Source: Roseateles depolymerans
GTDB lineage: Bacteria; Pseudomonadota; Gammaproteobacteria; Burkholderiales; Burkholderiaceae_C
Assembly: GCA_003241055.1 (NCBI GenBank)
Contig: QFOD01000012.1
Coordinates: 62,001 to 126,000 of the forward strand
Reading direction: 5' to 3'
Length of the DNA stretch: 64,000 nt
This document shows, in pieces, positions 1 through 8,336 of the stretch. The number at the start of each line of letters is the position of its first letter. Within the stretch, counting starts at the first letter, position 1. The notes under the pieces were generated by a model, which worked only from the letters and a program-made list of their open reading frames with translations, was not told the DNA's origin and ran no database searches. The translations under genes were made by a program, and so were the position numbers.

Positions 1-2381
1 CCGCTCATTGCGAGCACCGGCAGATCGGGCCGGATGGCCAGCAGCTGGCGCGTCAGCTCGACGCCGCTGAGCTCAGGCATGGTCTCGTCGGTGAGCACCA
101 TGTCGAACCGGACGGGGTCGCGGGCGAAAGCCTCCAGCGCGGCCTGGCTGCTCGTGAAGCCGACGGGCTCGTAGCCCAGCTCGGCCAGCATCTCCTCGGC
201 GAATTCCACCAGCGGGGCCTCGTCGTCGACGATCAGCAGCGTCTGCCCGTCGCCGCGCGGCAGCGGGGACTCGCCGCCCGCGCCGGCGGGGCGGACATCG
301 CCGCTGCGCGGCAGCCACAGCGTGAAGCAGGTGCCGTGCTCGGGCGAGCTCTGCACGTCGATGCAGCCGCCCATGTCGGTGACGATGCTGTGCACCACGG
401 ACAGGCCCAGCCCCGTGCCTTCGCCGACCTTCTTGGTGCTGAAGAAGGGGTCGAACATGCGCGGGTAGACCTCGGCCGGGATGCCGCTGCCCTGGTCGGC
501 CACGGCGATGCAGGCCCAGTCGCCGGGCTGGGCGAGCCCGTGGGTGAGGTGGCGGGGCTGGGTCAGGTGCTCGCAGCGGACCTGCACGCTCAGCACGCCC
601 TCGCGGCTCATGGCGCCGACCGCGTTGCTGCACAGGTTGCTGACCAGCTGGTGGATCTGCAGTGCATCGCCGATCACGGCGGCATCGCAGGCGCTCAGGC
701 GGGTCTGCAGGTGCACGTGCGAGGGCAGCGTCGGGCTGACCAGCAGCAGGGCGTCGTCGACCGCCTGGTCGACGTTGACCAGGCCGCGGTCGCGCACGCC
801 GCTGCGGCTGAAGTCCAGGATGCGGCGCACCAGCAGCTTGGCGCGCGCGCCGGCCTGCATGATGCGGTCCAGGTGGCGGGCCAGGGCCGGGTCGTGCTCG
901 GCGTGGCGCTGTGCCATCTCGCCGTGGCCCAGGATGGCGCCCAGGATGTTGTTGAAGTCGTGTGCGATGCCGCCGGCCAGCGTGCCCAGCGACTCCATGT
1001 GCTGGGCCTGGCGCAGCTGGCCCTGCAGCTTCTCGCGCTCGGCCTCGGCCTCCTTGCGCGGCGTCACATCCATGGCGGCGCAGAAGAAGCGGGTGGGCTT
1101 GCCCTGGGTGTCCCGCAGGCAGCGGCCGCGCATGTGGATCCAGCGCCAGCCGGGCTCCTGGCCCTCGGGCCGCGGCAGGCGAACCCGGTACTCGATGTCC
1201 ACCTCGCCGGTCTCGCCGGCCAGATGGCGCTGGAGGGCGTCGCGGCCAGGGCCGAGGTCGTCGGGGTGCAGGTCGATGGCGCGCAGCAGCTCGGTGGCGA
1301 GCGTCGAGCCCGGCGTGGCCTGCAGCTCGTGCAGCCGCCGCCAGCGTTCCGACGCGAACAGGCGGTTGCTCTCGAGATTCCATTCGGCATGGCCCTCGTT
1401 GGCGGCTTCCATCGCGAGCTCGTAGCGCTGCTCGCTGCGGCGCAGCGCCACCTCGCCCTGCTCCAGCCGGCGCAGCTGGCGCAGCAGCAGCGCGATGGTC
1501 CAGACGCCGATCAGCACCAGCGCCAGCGCGCGGCCGGTCAGGCCCCACATCTCGGCCCGCCAGGGCTCGAAGGCGTTGTAGGCATCGCGGGTGACGGACA
1601 TCACCAGCGGGCGATCCGACACCGGCATCGAGACGATGAACTTCTCGCGCCCGTCCACCGGGCTGACGCGCTGCCGCGGCGCCGAGGACTGGCCGGCACT
1701 CAGCTCGGGAAAGACCTGGCGCTCCGCACGCGGGTCGGCCGGCTGGCGCACCACCAGGCTGCCGTCGTCGAAGGTCAGCAGCAGCGCGCTGCCGGGGCCG
1801 AGGTCGATGGCGTCATAGACCTCGCGCAGCTCGTCGAGCGTGACGATGGCGGTGACGACGCCGGCGAAGCGGCCATCGGCCGTCTCCAGCCGGCGCGACA
1901 CGATCAGGCCCGGGCGGCGTTCGCTGCGGGTGACCAGCGGCGGGTTGATGAACAGGCCGAGATCACGGGCCTCGCGCTGGCGCAGGAAGTAGGGCCGGTC
2001 GGCGACGTTGGCCAGCGGTTCGCCCGTCACCTTGGAGCGGAAGCGCTGCTGGCCGTCCGGGCCGGACAGGGTCAGGACGCTGACCTGGGGCGTGGCGGAA
2101 GCACGGGCGCGCAGCGCCATCTCGATGTCGGCGTCCTGCAGGCGGCTGCCGCTGCTCTGGTACCAGAGCGCGGTGTCGGTGAGCAGCAGGTCGACCGCCT
2201 GCAGGCTGCGCTCGGCCTCCTCGGACAGCGCCCGCGCCAGATTGCTGAGCTCGCGGGTGGTGGCCTGTGTGACCTGCTGGCGCAGGCGCCAGGCGTCGTA
2301 GGCGGTGGAGGCGATGAAGGCGAGCAGCACCCCGGCGCCGACGCCGATGATCCAGCGCCTGAGTCGCTGGGTGGCGGTCAT
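1..2381 (-). CDS. Hybrid sensor histidine kinase, C-terminus outside the window
   Basis: From ATG 2381 the minus frame stays open to base 1, about 793 codons, so the receiver domain is cut by the window edge. Order seen: TM1 about residues 9-30; a periplasmic sensor region to about 275 (dCACHE-like by its spacing, inferred); TM2 about 278-298; a PAS domain about 310-430 ending in DVTPRKEAE; HisKA with GGIAHDFNNIL (phospho-His 474); an ATPase domain with GTGLGLSVVHS; and a receiver from about 710 with phospho-Asp 765 in LTDETMP. It should autophosphorylate at the inner membrane; the ligand is unknown. Its ATG overlaps the stop of the upstream receiver gene as ATGA, so the two are translationally coupled. 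Confidence 0.9.
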   Translation of the reverse strand, partial: MTATQRLRRWIIGVGAGVLLAFIASTAYDAWRLRQQVTQATTRELSNLARALSEEAERSLQAVDLLLTDTALWYQSSGSRLQDADIEMALRARASATPQVSVLTLSGPDGQQRFRSKVTGEPLANVADRPYFLRQREARDLGLFINPPLVTRSERRPGLIVSRRLETADGRFAGVVTAIVTLDELREVYDAIDLGPGSALLLTFDDGSLVVRQPADPRAERQVFPELSAGQSSAPRQRVSPVDGREKFIVSMPVSDRPLVMSVTRDAYNAFEPWRAEMWGLTGRALALVLIGVWTIALLLRQLRRLEQGEVALRRSEQRYELAMEAANEGHAEWNLESNRLFASERWRRLHELQATPGSTLATELLRAIDLHPDDLGPGRDALQRHLAGETGEVDIEYRVRLPRPEGQEPGWRWIHMRGRCLRDTQGKPTRFFCAAMDVTPRKEAEAEREKLQGQLRQAQHMESLGTLAGGIAHDFNNILGAILGHGEMAQRHAEHDPALARHLDRIMQAGARAKLLVRRILDFSRSGVRDRGLVNVDQAVDDALLLVSPTLPSHVHLQTRLSACDAAVIGDALQIHQLVSNLCSNAVGAMSREGVLSVQVRCEHLTQPRHLTHGLAQPGDWACIAVADQGSGIPAEVYPRMFDPFFSTKKVGEGTGLGLSVVHSIVTDMGGCIDVQSSPEHGTCFTLWLPRSGDVRPAGAGGESPLPRGDGQTLLIVDDEAPLVEFAEEMLAELGYEPVGFTSSQAALEAFARDPVRFDMVLTDETMPELSGVELTRQLLAIRPDLPVLAMS

Positions 2382-2737
2382 CCGCCGGGCGGGAGGGCGG
2401 CCAGCGCCTCCAGCAGTTCGGCACGCACGCAGGGCTTGGCGAGCAGGCGCTGCAGGCCCAGGTCGCGCACGGTGGGTGATTCCGGCGGCAGGCTGGCGGA
2501 CAGCTGGGTGGACAGGCCGATCAGCGCCGCGCGCGGGTAGGCCGCACGGGCACGGGCGACGGCGGCCTGGGCGCCGTCTCTGAGCTTGGGCAAATCGATC
2601 AGCACGGCATCAATCTCTGCGGCCGCGGCGGCCGACAGCTGGCGCGCGTCCCAGACGGTGTGGGCGGCGGCACTCAGCCATTCCTGCAGCAACTCGCGGA
2701 TGGGGGCGTTTTCATCAAGGACAACGATGCTGGACAT
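2378..2737 (-). CDS. Stand-alone receiver-domain protein
   Basis: A 119-residue protein that is a single CheY-like receiver with no output domain. The acidic pair is reduced to Asp8-Glu9, the probable phospho-acceptor is Asp48 (VLIDLP), and the conserved Lys is Lys101 (AKPC). The conserved Thr/Ser falls in GLST near residue 77. It is the first gene of a pair with the hybrid kinase and overlaps it by four bases, so it is probably a partner or phosphate sink for that kinase. Sequence around the active site is loose compared with classical receivers, so phosphorylation is likely but not certain. Confidence 0.8.
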   Translation of the reverse strand: MSSIVVLDENAPIRELLQEWLSAAAHTVWDARQLSAAAAAEIDAVLIDLPKLRDGAQAAVARARAAYPRAALIGLSTQLSASLPPESPTVRDLGLQRLLAKPCVRAELLEALAALPPGG

Positions 2738-2903
2738 CTTCTCAAACCGACTCTGCCTCTCGGATGAGGCCTGTCCACGATTTGGGACGATGCGTGTTCC
2801 CCCATCATTTCGCGTAGATTTCCTGGGTTACGCCTGTAACGGCAGCAATGCACGCGACAGGTTTCAGAAATGTTAGTTTACGCCACCCTTTGATTCATCA
2901 GTC
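2738..2903. promoter_or_regulatory. Divergent regulatory interval between the receiver gene and the OmpR-type regulator
   Basis: This 166-bp gap separates two divergent two-component genes. It holds an inverted repeat GTTAC-GCCT-GTAAC (2827-2840) and two direct copies of TTACGCC (2828-2834 and 2878-2884), 50 bp apart. Direct repeats are the usual binding pattern of OmpR/PhoB-family regulators, so these are candidate sites for the regulator encoded at 2904. I see no convincing -35/-10 pair. Confidence 0.35.
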
Positions 2904-3635
2904 ATGAGCGCCCAGCCTCCCCATGTCCTTGCCGTGGACGACGACCCCGCGATGCGCGAGCTGATCTCCGACTACCTGGTCGAGAACGGCATCCGGGTGA
3001 CGGCGGTGGCCAGCGGGGCAGAGATGCGGCGGGTGCTGCAGACCGAGTCGGTCGATCTTGTGCTGATGGACCTGCGCCTGGGCGGCGAGGACGGCATGCA
3101 GCTGGCCCGCTCGCTGCGCGACACCAGCCCGGTGCCGCTGATGATCGTCACCGGCAAGCTCGACGAGGCCGACCGGGTGATGGGCCTGGAGCTGGCGGCC
3201 GACGACTACGTGAACAAGCCCTTCAGCTCGCGCGAGCTGCTGGCGCGCATCCGCGCGGTGCTGCGCCGCTACCAGATGGCGCGCGAGCTGCTGCCGCTGC
3301 GCGACGAGCGTCGCCGCGCCTACCGCTTCGACGGCTGGGAGCTGAACCTGCGCTCGCGCCGGCTGACCGCGCCGGACGGGCGTCGCGTGGAGCTGTCCAA
3401 CGGCGAGTTCAACCTGCTGCAGGCGCTCTGTGCCGCGCCGCAGCGCGTGCTGTCGCGCGACCAGTTGCTGGACCTGTCGCGCCTGCATGGCGCCGAGGTC
3501 TATGACCGCTCCATCGATGTGCAGATCCTGCGGCTGCGCCGCAAGGTGGAGGCCAACCCCTCGGAGCCACGCTACATCTGCACCGAGCGCGGTGCCGGCT
3601 ACCTGTTCAACGTGCCGGTCGAGACGCTGGAATAG
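2904..3635 (+). CDS. OmpR/PhoB-family response regulator
   Basis: 243 residues: an N-terminal receiver with acidic residues Asp12-Asp13, phospho-acceptor Asp56 (LMDLRLG), Thr83 and Lys105 (NKPF), then a winged-helix DNA-binding domain from about 145, with the recognition-helix region around DRSIDVQILRLRRK and the C-terminal wing ERGAGYLF. It acts as a transcription factor in the cytoplasm. It faces the receiver and hybrid-kinase pair across a 166-bp shared gap, so it is the likely output of that kinase. The target genes are not evident. Confidence 0.92.
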   Translation: MSAQPPHVLAVDDDPAMRELISDYLVENGIRVTAVASGAEMRRVLQTESVDLVLMDLRLGGEDGMQLARSLRDTSPVPLMIVTGKLDEADRVMGLELAADDYVNKPFSSRELLARIRAVLRRYQMARELLPLRDERRRAYRFDGWELNLRSRRLTAPDGRRVELSNGEFNLLQALCAAPQRVLSRDQLLDLSRLHGAEVYDRSIDVQILRLRRKVEANPSEPRYICTERGAGYLFNVPVETLE

Positions 3636-3638
3636 GCC

Positions 3639-4760
3639 TCAGGCGGGGTCGCCGCGAAAGTGCGCGATGGCCGCATCCACCATGCCTTCGGCGCTGCCGC
3701 GCTCGCGATGGTGGCGGCGCAGTTCGGCCGCGTCGCCGTCGCTGCGCAGCACCTGCAGCAGGTGCGACAGCGCGGCACCCTCGCCGGGCAGGGCGCGGCT
3801 GGTGAGGTGGGCCAGCGTGCGCAGGATGTCGTCGCGCAGCGGCAGGGCCTCGTAGGTCTGCGGATGCACGATCTGCCCCTCCAGCCCGAAGCGGCAGGCC
3901 TGGAAGCGGTTGTAGTTGTAGACGAGGTAGTCGTCCTCGGTCGGTAGCGGCTCGCTGCGCTCCAGCAGCCAGCGGCACAGCGCCTGCAGGTAGCCGGCCA
4001 GCGCGGCGGCGCGGTCCACGGTCAGCGGCGTGTCGCAGACGCGCAGCTCGATGGTGCCGTACTCGGGCTTGGGTCGGATGTCCCAGTAGAAGTCCTTCAT
4101 GCTGGAGACGATGCCGGTGCGCTCCATGTGCGCGAAGAAGTTGCTGCGGAAGTCGTCCCAGCTCAGCGTGAACGGCGCGCGGCCGCTCAGGGGGAAGGCG
4201 AACACCGAGTTCAGCCGGGCCGAGTCGAACAGCGTGTCGCGCCGCTGCACGAAGGGCGAGGACGCGGCCAGCGCGATGAAGTGCGGCACGTAGCGGTTCA
4301 GCGAGTGCAGCAGGAACAGCGCGTCGTCCCCCGAGGCGCAGCCGATGTGGATGTGCTGGCCGAACACGGTGAACTGCTGGGCCAGGTAGCCGTAGAGCTG
4401 CGAGACCTCCTTGAAGCGCGGCTTGGAGAAGATCTTGCGCTGCGTCCAGAGCTGGAAGGCGTGGGTGCCGCCGCCGCAGATGCCGACGTTGAGCCGCTCA
4501 CCCGCGGCCACCAGCGTGTCTCGGATCTCGCGCAGCTGCGTCAGCACGCCGGCGTGGTCAGGCTGCACGCTGGTGGCGATCTCCAGCATGCTCTCGGTGA
4601 TCTCGGGCACGACCTGACCCGGGAAGGGCCGGCGCCCCAGCAGCTCCAGCATGTCGGGGCTGGCGTCCACGAGGTCGAGGTCGCTCAGGCTGACCAGCTG
4701 CAGCTCGAGCTCGACACCCAGCGTCAGCGGCTTGGAGACGGTGAATTCCTGCAGCGGCAT
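3639..4760 (-). CDS. ybdK: YbdK-family carboxylate-amine ligase (glutamate-cysteine ligase type 2)
   Basis: 373 residues, the usual YbdK/GCS2 length. Recognisable blocks are GVELELQLV near the N-terminus, EITESMLEIAT, GQHIHIGCASGDDAL, and IELRVCDTPLT, which form the ATP-grasp-like GCS2 fold. Characterised members ligate glutamate to an amine such as cysteine only weakly, so the true substrate is open. The ATG shares one base with the stop of the upstream antiporter gene (TGATG), so the two are co-translated. The 3' end sits three bases from the convergent OmpR regulator gene. Confidence 0.88.
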   Translation of the reverse strand: MPLQEFTVSKPLTLGVELELQLVSLSDLDLVDASPDMLELLGRRPFPGQVVPEITESMLEIATSVQPDHAGVLTQLREIRDTLVAAGERLNVGICGGGTHAFQLWTQRKIFSKPRFKEVSQLYGYLAQQFTVFGQHIHIGCASGDDALFLLHSLNRYVPHFIALAASSPFVQRRDTLFDSARLNSVFAFPLSGRAPFTLSWDDFRSNFFAHMERTGIVSSMKDFYWDIRPKPEYGTIELRVCDTPLTVDRAAALAGYLQALCRWLLERSEPLPTEDDYLVYNYNRFQACRFGLEGQIVHPQTYEALPLRDDILRTLAHLTSRALPGEGAALSHLLQVLRSDGDAAELRRHHRERGSAEGMVDAAIAHFRGDPA

Positions 4761-5947
4761 CAGCGATCCTCCGGTTGGCCGCGCTCACCCGCCCACAGCA
4801 GGGCGCGGCGGGTCACCAGCGGCGAGACGATGTCCAGCAGCAGCGTCATCGCGGCCAGCGGCGCGAGCTGGTCCAGCAGGTCGATGCCCAGCACCCGCGT
4901 GTGTTCCAGCAGCAGGATCACGAACACCGAGATCGGCGTCATGCCCAGACCCGTCAGCGCGCCCTTGCGCCAGCTGATGCCGCTGACCCGGGCCAGCGCC
5001 GCGGTGACGGCCACCTGCACCAGCAGCCGCACGGCGATCAGCACCACCGCCAGCCCCAGGCCGGCCGCCACGCGCGGCCAGGCGACCGTGGTGGTGACGA
5101 ACACGAACAGAGCAATGCACAGCAGTTCGCCGAGCACGCCGAAGTTGCGCTGCGCCGGGGCCAGCACGACCCGCTGATGCCGCGCCGCCACGCCGAAGGT
5201 CAGGGCGGCCAGCAGCGGTGACGCGCCCAGCACCTGGGCCAGCGATACCAGCAGGATGACGCCGAGCGCGAAGCCCAGCGTCGCGTCGCGGGCCAGGCTG
5301 CGGAGCTGGCGCATCAGCGCGGGAAAGGCCGTGCCGAAGACCAGGCCCAACACCACCGAGCCTGCGAGCTGCAGCACGCTGCTCGAGAGCGCCTGCAGCA
5401 GGCTGCCGGTGGTGTTGAAGGCCCAGACTCCGACACAGAGCTTGAACGCAAGCACCGACAGCAGGCAGTTCAGTGCCGTCAGGTGCAGAAGACGCTCGGT
5501 GACCTGTCCCGAGCTGCGTAATTCGTTGGTGACCCGCAGCACCGCGGCGGGCGAGGTGGAGATGGCCAGGGAGGCCAGCAGCACCGCGTTGAGGGATTCC
5601 TGCCCGAAGGCCAGCGCGACGGCCAGCACGGCGGCGAACACCAGCCCGGCCTGCAGCAGCCCGGTGACGCCCAGCCACGGGTTGTGCCGCAGCCAGTGCA
5701 GATTGATGCGGTAGCCCAGCTCGAACAGGATGAGGCCGAAGGCCAGGTGGGCCATCAGCATCAGCGGGGTGCTGCTGCCGTCCGGCAGCAGCGGCACCGG
5801 GGCGTTGGCCAGCGCGAAGCCGACCAGACCGTAGAGGCTGATGCGAGGCAGGCCCGTCCAGCGGTGGCCCAGCTCGCCCAGGATCCAGGCCAGCGTGAAG
5901 GCCAGCGGCCACGCGAATTCACGGGCCAGTTCGGTGAGTTCCGGCAT
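4760..5947 (-). CDS. Cation/proton antiporter (CPA2/Kef-type membrane domain)
   Basis: 395 residues from ATG 5947, with about 11-12 hydrophobic segments and Na+/H+-exchanger-type features such as FALANAPVPLL, FGLILFELGYRI and SLAISTSPAAVLRVTNELRSS. There is no C-terminal RCK/TrkA-N domain, so nucleotide gating is not expected. An in-frame upstream ATG at 6076 would add a hydrophilic, non-conserved leader, and I prefer 5947. It lies two bases after a small membrane protein gene and overlaps ybdK by one base, giving a three-gene operon. The transported ion (Na+ or K+) cannot be told from sequence. Confidence 0.87.
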   Translation of the reverse strand: MPELTELAREFAWPLAFTLAWILGELGHRWTGLPRISLYGLVGFALANAPVPLLPDGSSTPLMLMAHLAFGLILFELGYRINLHWLRHNPWLGVTGLLQAGLVFAAVLAVALAFGQESLNAVLLASLAISTSPAAVLRVTNELRSSGQVTERLLHLTALNCLLSVLAFKLCVGVWAFNTTGSLLQALSSSVLQLAGSVVLGLVFGTAFPALMRQLRSLARDATLGFALGVILLVSLAQVLGASPLLAALTFGVAARHQRVVLAPAQRNFGVLGELLCIALFVFVTTTVAWPRVAAGLGLAVVLIAVRLLVQVAVTAALARVSGISWRKGALTGLGMTPISVFVILLLEHTRVLGIDLLDQLAPLAAMTLLLDIVSPLVTRRALLWAGERGQPEDR

Positions 5948-5949
5948 GC

Positions 5950-6144
5950 TCAGGCGCTCCTCGGTGCGGCCGAAGCGGCCGGTGGCGGGGATTCCGGCAG
6001 CTGCGCGGGAATCGTGATCGCCCAGAACTGCCACCACCAGGCGCCGACGATGGCCACCAGGGCAAGCAGCAGGCATAGACCTATCCGGCTCAGGCGCTTC
6101 AGCACCGGCTCAGACGACGGCCCGCGAGGGTCGTGAAAGTTCAT
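5950..6144 (-). CDS. Small single-pass membrane protein
   Basis: 64 residues: a short charged N-terminus, one transmembrane segment about residues 21-42 (rich in L, A, V and W), and a Pro/Ala-rich tail. It belongs to no family I recognise. The gene starts beside a perfect palindrome at 6147-6158 and ends two bases before the antiporter ATG, so it should be co-transcribed with it. It may be an accessory subunit or an uncharacterised small protein. Codon use fits the neighbourhood, but without homologues the call is moderate. Confidence 0.6.
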   Translation of the reverse strand: MNFHDPRGPSSEPVLKRLSRIGLCLLLALVAIVGAWWWQFWAITIPAQLPESPPPAASAAPRSA

Positions 6145-6146
6145 TC

Positions 6147-6158
6147 ATTTGTACAAAT
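6147..6158. promoter_or_regulatory. Perfect 12-bp palindrome, likely MarR operator
   Basis: ATTTGTACAAAT reads the same on both strands and sits three bases upstream of the small membrane protein ATG, next to a TATACA-like -10 on the minus strand. The divergent gene encodes a MarR regulator, and members of that family bind such TTGT/ACAA palindromes. A 10-of-12 variant (ATTTGTGCACAT) occurs at 7517-7528 upstream of pal. Confidence 0.55.
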
Positions 6159-6269
6159 GTATATCGCGCTTCCGGGCGTGGCAAGCCCGGTGCCGTAATG
6201 ACCGTGCGGGGTGCTTCGACATGGAGGCTGTCACCCGGGCGCGTCACGGGCGCTGTCTATCATGGCCAC

Positions 6270-6806
6270 ATGGTCAAGTCCGCGCCAACGTCGCAAGCAG
6301 CAACAAGCGTTACCACCGTCGATAGCCTGTCGGCAGGCGAGCTCAGCGAGCCGGCGACGCGGGTGCTGCGGCGCTTCCGGCTGGTGTTCAACGCGATCAA
6401 GACCCACTTCCAGCAGGTGGAGAAGCAGGCCGGCGTCGGTGGCGCGCAGCTCTGGGCGCTGAGCATCATCCGCGCGCGGCCGGGCGTGGGGGTGAACGAG
6501 CTCGCGCGCGCGATGGACGTCCATCAATCCACGGCCAGCAACCTGGTGCGCTCGCTGGTCGAGCGGGGCCTGGTCCAGGCGGCCAAGCAGGGGCCGGATC
6601 GGCGCGCGGTGCAGCTGCACCTGCTGGACGCCGGTGCCGCGGTGCTGGGCCAGGCGCCGGGCCCGCTGGCCGGTGTGCTGCCGCAGGCGCTGGAGGCGCT
6701 GGACGCCGACACGCTGGCGCGTCTGGACGCCGATCTGGCCCTGCTGATCAAGGCCCTGGGTGCTGACGAGCGGGCCGCCAACATCCCGATCAGCCCCATC
6801 AGCTGA
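6270..6806 (+). CDS. MarR-family transcriptional regulator
   Basis: 178 residues from ATG 6270. The winged helix-turn-helix spans about residues 50-115, with GVGVNELARAMDVHQSTAS as the helix-turn-helix and PDRRAVQLHLLDAG as the wing. An in-frame upstream start at 6198 adds 24 poorly conserved residues. A TATCAT -10-like box at 6257-6262 would leave almost no leader before 6270, so the start is uncertain. It probably represses itself and the divergent membrane-protein/antiporter/ybdK operon through the palindrome at 6147-6158. The ligand is unknown. Confidence 0.85.
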   Translation: MVKSAPTSQAATSVTTVDSLSAGELSEPATRVLRRFRLVFNAIKTHFQQVEKQAGVGGAQLWALSIIRARPGVGVNELARAMDVHQSTASNLVRSLVERGLVQAAKQGPDRRAVQLHLLDAGAAVLGQAPGPLAGVLPQALEALDADTLARLDADLALLIKALGADERAANIPISPIS

Positions 6807-6829
6807 GTCGACGCCCCGCGGGCGTCAAC

Positions 6830-6859
6830 AAAAAAGCCGCCGGGCAAGGCCTCGGCGGC
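6830..6859 (-). terminator. Rho-independent terminator of pal
   Basis: Read on the minus strand, a GCCGCCG/CGGCGGC stem (6853-6859 with 6836-6842) is followed by six Ts (6835-6830). It lies 43 bp after the pal stop and has the full hairpin-plus-U-tract form. A second small stem, GACGCC/GGCGTC (6810-6826), lies just beyond it. Confidence 0.8.
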
Positions 6860-6901
6860 TGCTGTGCCGCGCCCGGAGGCGCGGCCTTGGCGTCGTGACG
6901 C

Positions 6902-7441
6902 TTACTTGGTCGGGTAGGCCAGGTCAGCGCGACGGTTCTGAGACCAGGAGGCCTCGTCGTGGCCGGTGGCCTTCGGGCGTTCCTTGCCCCAGCTCACGGC
7001 TTCGACCTGACCGTCCTTCACGCCGTAGATCTTCAGCGCCTTGACGACGGCTTCGGCACGCTTCTGGCCCAGGGCCAGGTTGTACTCGGCGGAGCCGCGT
7101 TCGTCGGTGTTGCCTTCGACCTTGATCGCCAGCGACGGGTTGCTCGTCAGGTAGCGGCCATGGCGCTCCAGCATCGCGTCGTAGTCCGACTTGATCGAGA
7201 ACACGTCGAAGTCGAAGAAGACGCTGCGTTCCTTGTAGATCGGGCTGTTCGGATCCAGGTAGGCCGGCAGCACGGGGGCTGCGACGACCGGAGCCGGTGC
7301 CGGCGCGGGAGCGGGCGGCGGGGTGACCGGAGCGGGTGCCGGCGGCACGGGGGCCGGGGGCGGGGTCACGGGTGTGCTGCTGCAGCCTGCCAGCAGAACG
7401 CCAGCGGCCAGCAGGCTGGCGCTCAGGAAATGGGCTTTCAT
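6902..7441 (-). CDS. pal: Peptidoglycan-associated lipoprotein Pal (OmpA-C domain)
   Basis: 179 residues from ATG 7441. A GTG three bases earlier is also in frame, but the GGAG at 7 nt spacing favours the ATG. A signal peptide ends in the lipobox LAGC, so Cys is lipidated and the protein is tethered to the outer membrane. A long Pro/Ala linker (about 24-60) precedes an OmpA-like peptidoglycan-binding domain with SVFFDFD, GNTDERGSAEYN and the R-A-x-V core, ending NRRADLAYP. Pal normally works with TolQRAB in envelope constriction, but the tol genes are not adjacent here. The linker is longer and more Pro-rich than in enteric Pal. Confidence 0.88.
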   Translation of the reverse strand: MKAHFLSASLLAAGVLLAGCSSTPVTPPPAPVPPAPAPVTPPPAPAPAPAPVVAAPVLPAYLDPNSPIYKERSVFFDFDVFSIKSDYDAMLERHGRYLTSNPSLAIKVEGNTDERGSAEYNLALGQKRAEAVVKALKIYGVKDGQVEAVSWGKERPKATGHDEASWSQNRRADLAYPTK

Positions 7442-7769
7442 CACAGATCTCCAGGAGGGATAGGCTCCCGGGCCGTCAGCGGCTGGGTAGCCAGCCGCGA
7501 ATCATACTGCGCAAACATTTGTGCACATCTATACAAAGACATAAGACGGTCATAGCCACCACCAAGTGTGGGCAGTTCGTCACGGTCTTCATCCGGGAGG
7601 CGTTCCGGGCGACGTGGGCTCGGTGTCGATTTGAAAAACACAAATTGATAAAAACACTTCAATCGAGCTGACTTCGTGATTGAGTTGGCAGTGTTTGATG
7701 CGATAAAACCAAAAGTATCAAATAAACTATTTCCAACGCCGCAAAGGTGCTGGCGTTCTGGAGATAGCG
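7442..7769. promoter_or_regulatory. 328-bp divergent interval between pal and the CheW-like gene
   Basis: No gene is supported here. The stretch from about 7500 to 7760 is the most AT-rich part of this region. On the minus strand it has a TATGAT -10-like box (7506-7501) upstream of pal. ATTTGTGCACAT (7517-7528), with a TGTGCACA core, resembles the MarR palindrome at 6147. A GGAG ribosome site (7760-7763) precedes the CheW-like ATG. I could not assign a reliable promoter to the plus-strand gene. Confidence 0.45.
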
Positions 7770-8312
7770 ATGCGTTCCTCGGTCCACCGCCCCGCACTTG
7801 CTTCGGCAGCCTTCCACGCAGCGGCTGCGCCACATCGCCATGCCCTTCGCCCCCAGGTGTCGGGCGGCGAGGCCATCGGTCTTGAAACGCTTTGTGTCCG
7901 CGTCGGTGCGCAGGAATACGCGCTGCCGATGGGCCAGGTGGAAGGTCTGCTGCATCACCAGGAAGGCATGAGCGTGCTGGCGGGCAGCGCCGAACTCGGC
8001 CGCGCGCCGATGCTGCTGCTGGATCTGGCTGAGCTGCTCGGCCGTGCCGGCGCGCAGCCGGATGGCGCCAACGCTCAGCCTCGCGCCGTGGTGGTGCTGG
8101 CCCGCGGCGAGCGTCGCCTGGGCCTGGTGGTCGATCGGGTGGACGGCACGCTGACGCTCAGCGCCGCCCAGCTGCGGCCCGCCCCGGTGACCGATGACTT
8201 CTCCGGCCAGCACCTGCTGGCCACCGCACTGGTCAACGGCCGGTGCCTGCAGCTGCTGAGTGCGGACACCTGGTTCGCGCTCGCTGATTCGCCCTACGTC
8301 GTTCAAGCCTGA
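7770..8312 (+). CDS. CheW-domain protein
   Basis: 180 residues with one CheW domain (about 38-175), including RVGAQEYALPMGQVEGLL, MLLLDLAELLG and LGLVVDRVDGTLTL. The first 35 residues are Ala/His-rich and poorly conserved. CheW couples chemoreceptors to the CheA kinase. Here the gene lies 24 bp upstream of a chemoreceptor gene on the same strand, so the two probably form a small operon with a dedicated coupling protein. No cheA, cheB or cheR is in the window. A GGAG precedes the chosen ATG. Confidence 0.85.
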   Translation: MRSSVHRPALASAAFHAAAAPHRHALRPQVSGGEAIGLETLCVRVGAQEYALPMGQVEGLLHHQEGMSVLAGSAELGRAPMLLLDLAELLGRAGAQPDGANAQPRAVVVLARGERRLGLVVDRVDGTLTLSAAQLRPAPVTDDFSGQHLLATALVNGRCLQLLSADTWFALADSPYVVQA

Positions 8313-8336
8313 CCCCCATCTTCAAGGAGGCCCATC

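Noticed and set aside
336..2540. A long plus-strand frame at the left edge
   Set aside because: Mirror of the hybrid histidine kinase, whose minus-strand frame has HisKA, ATPase and receiver motifs in order.
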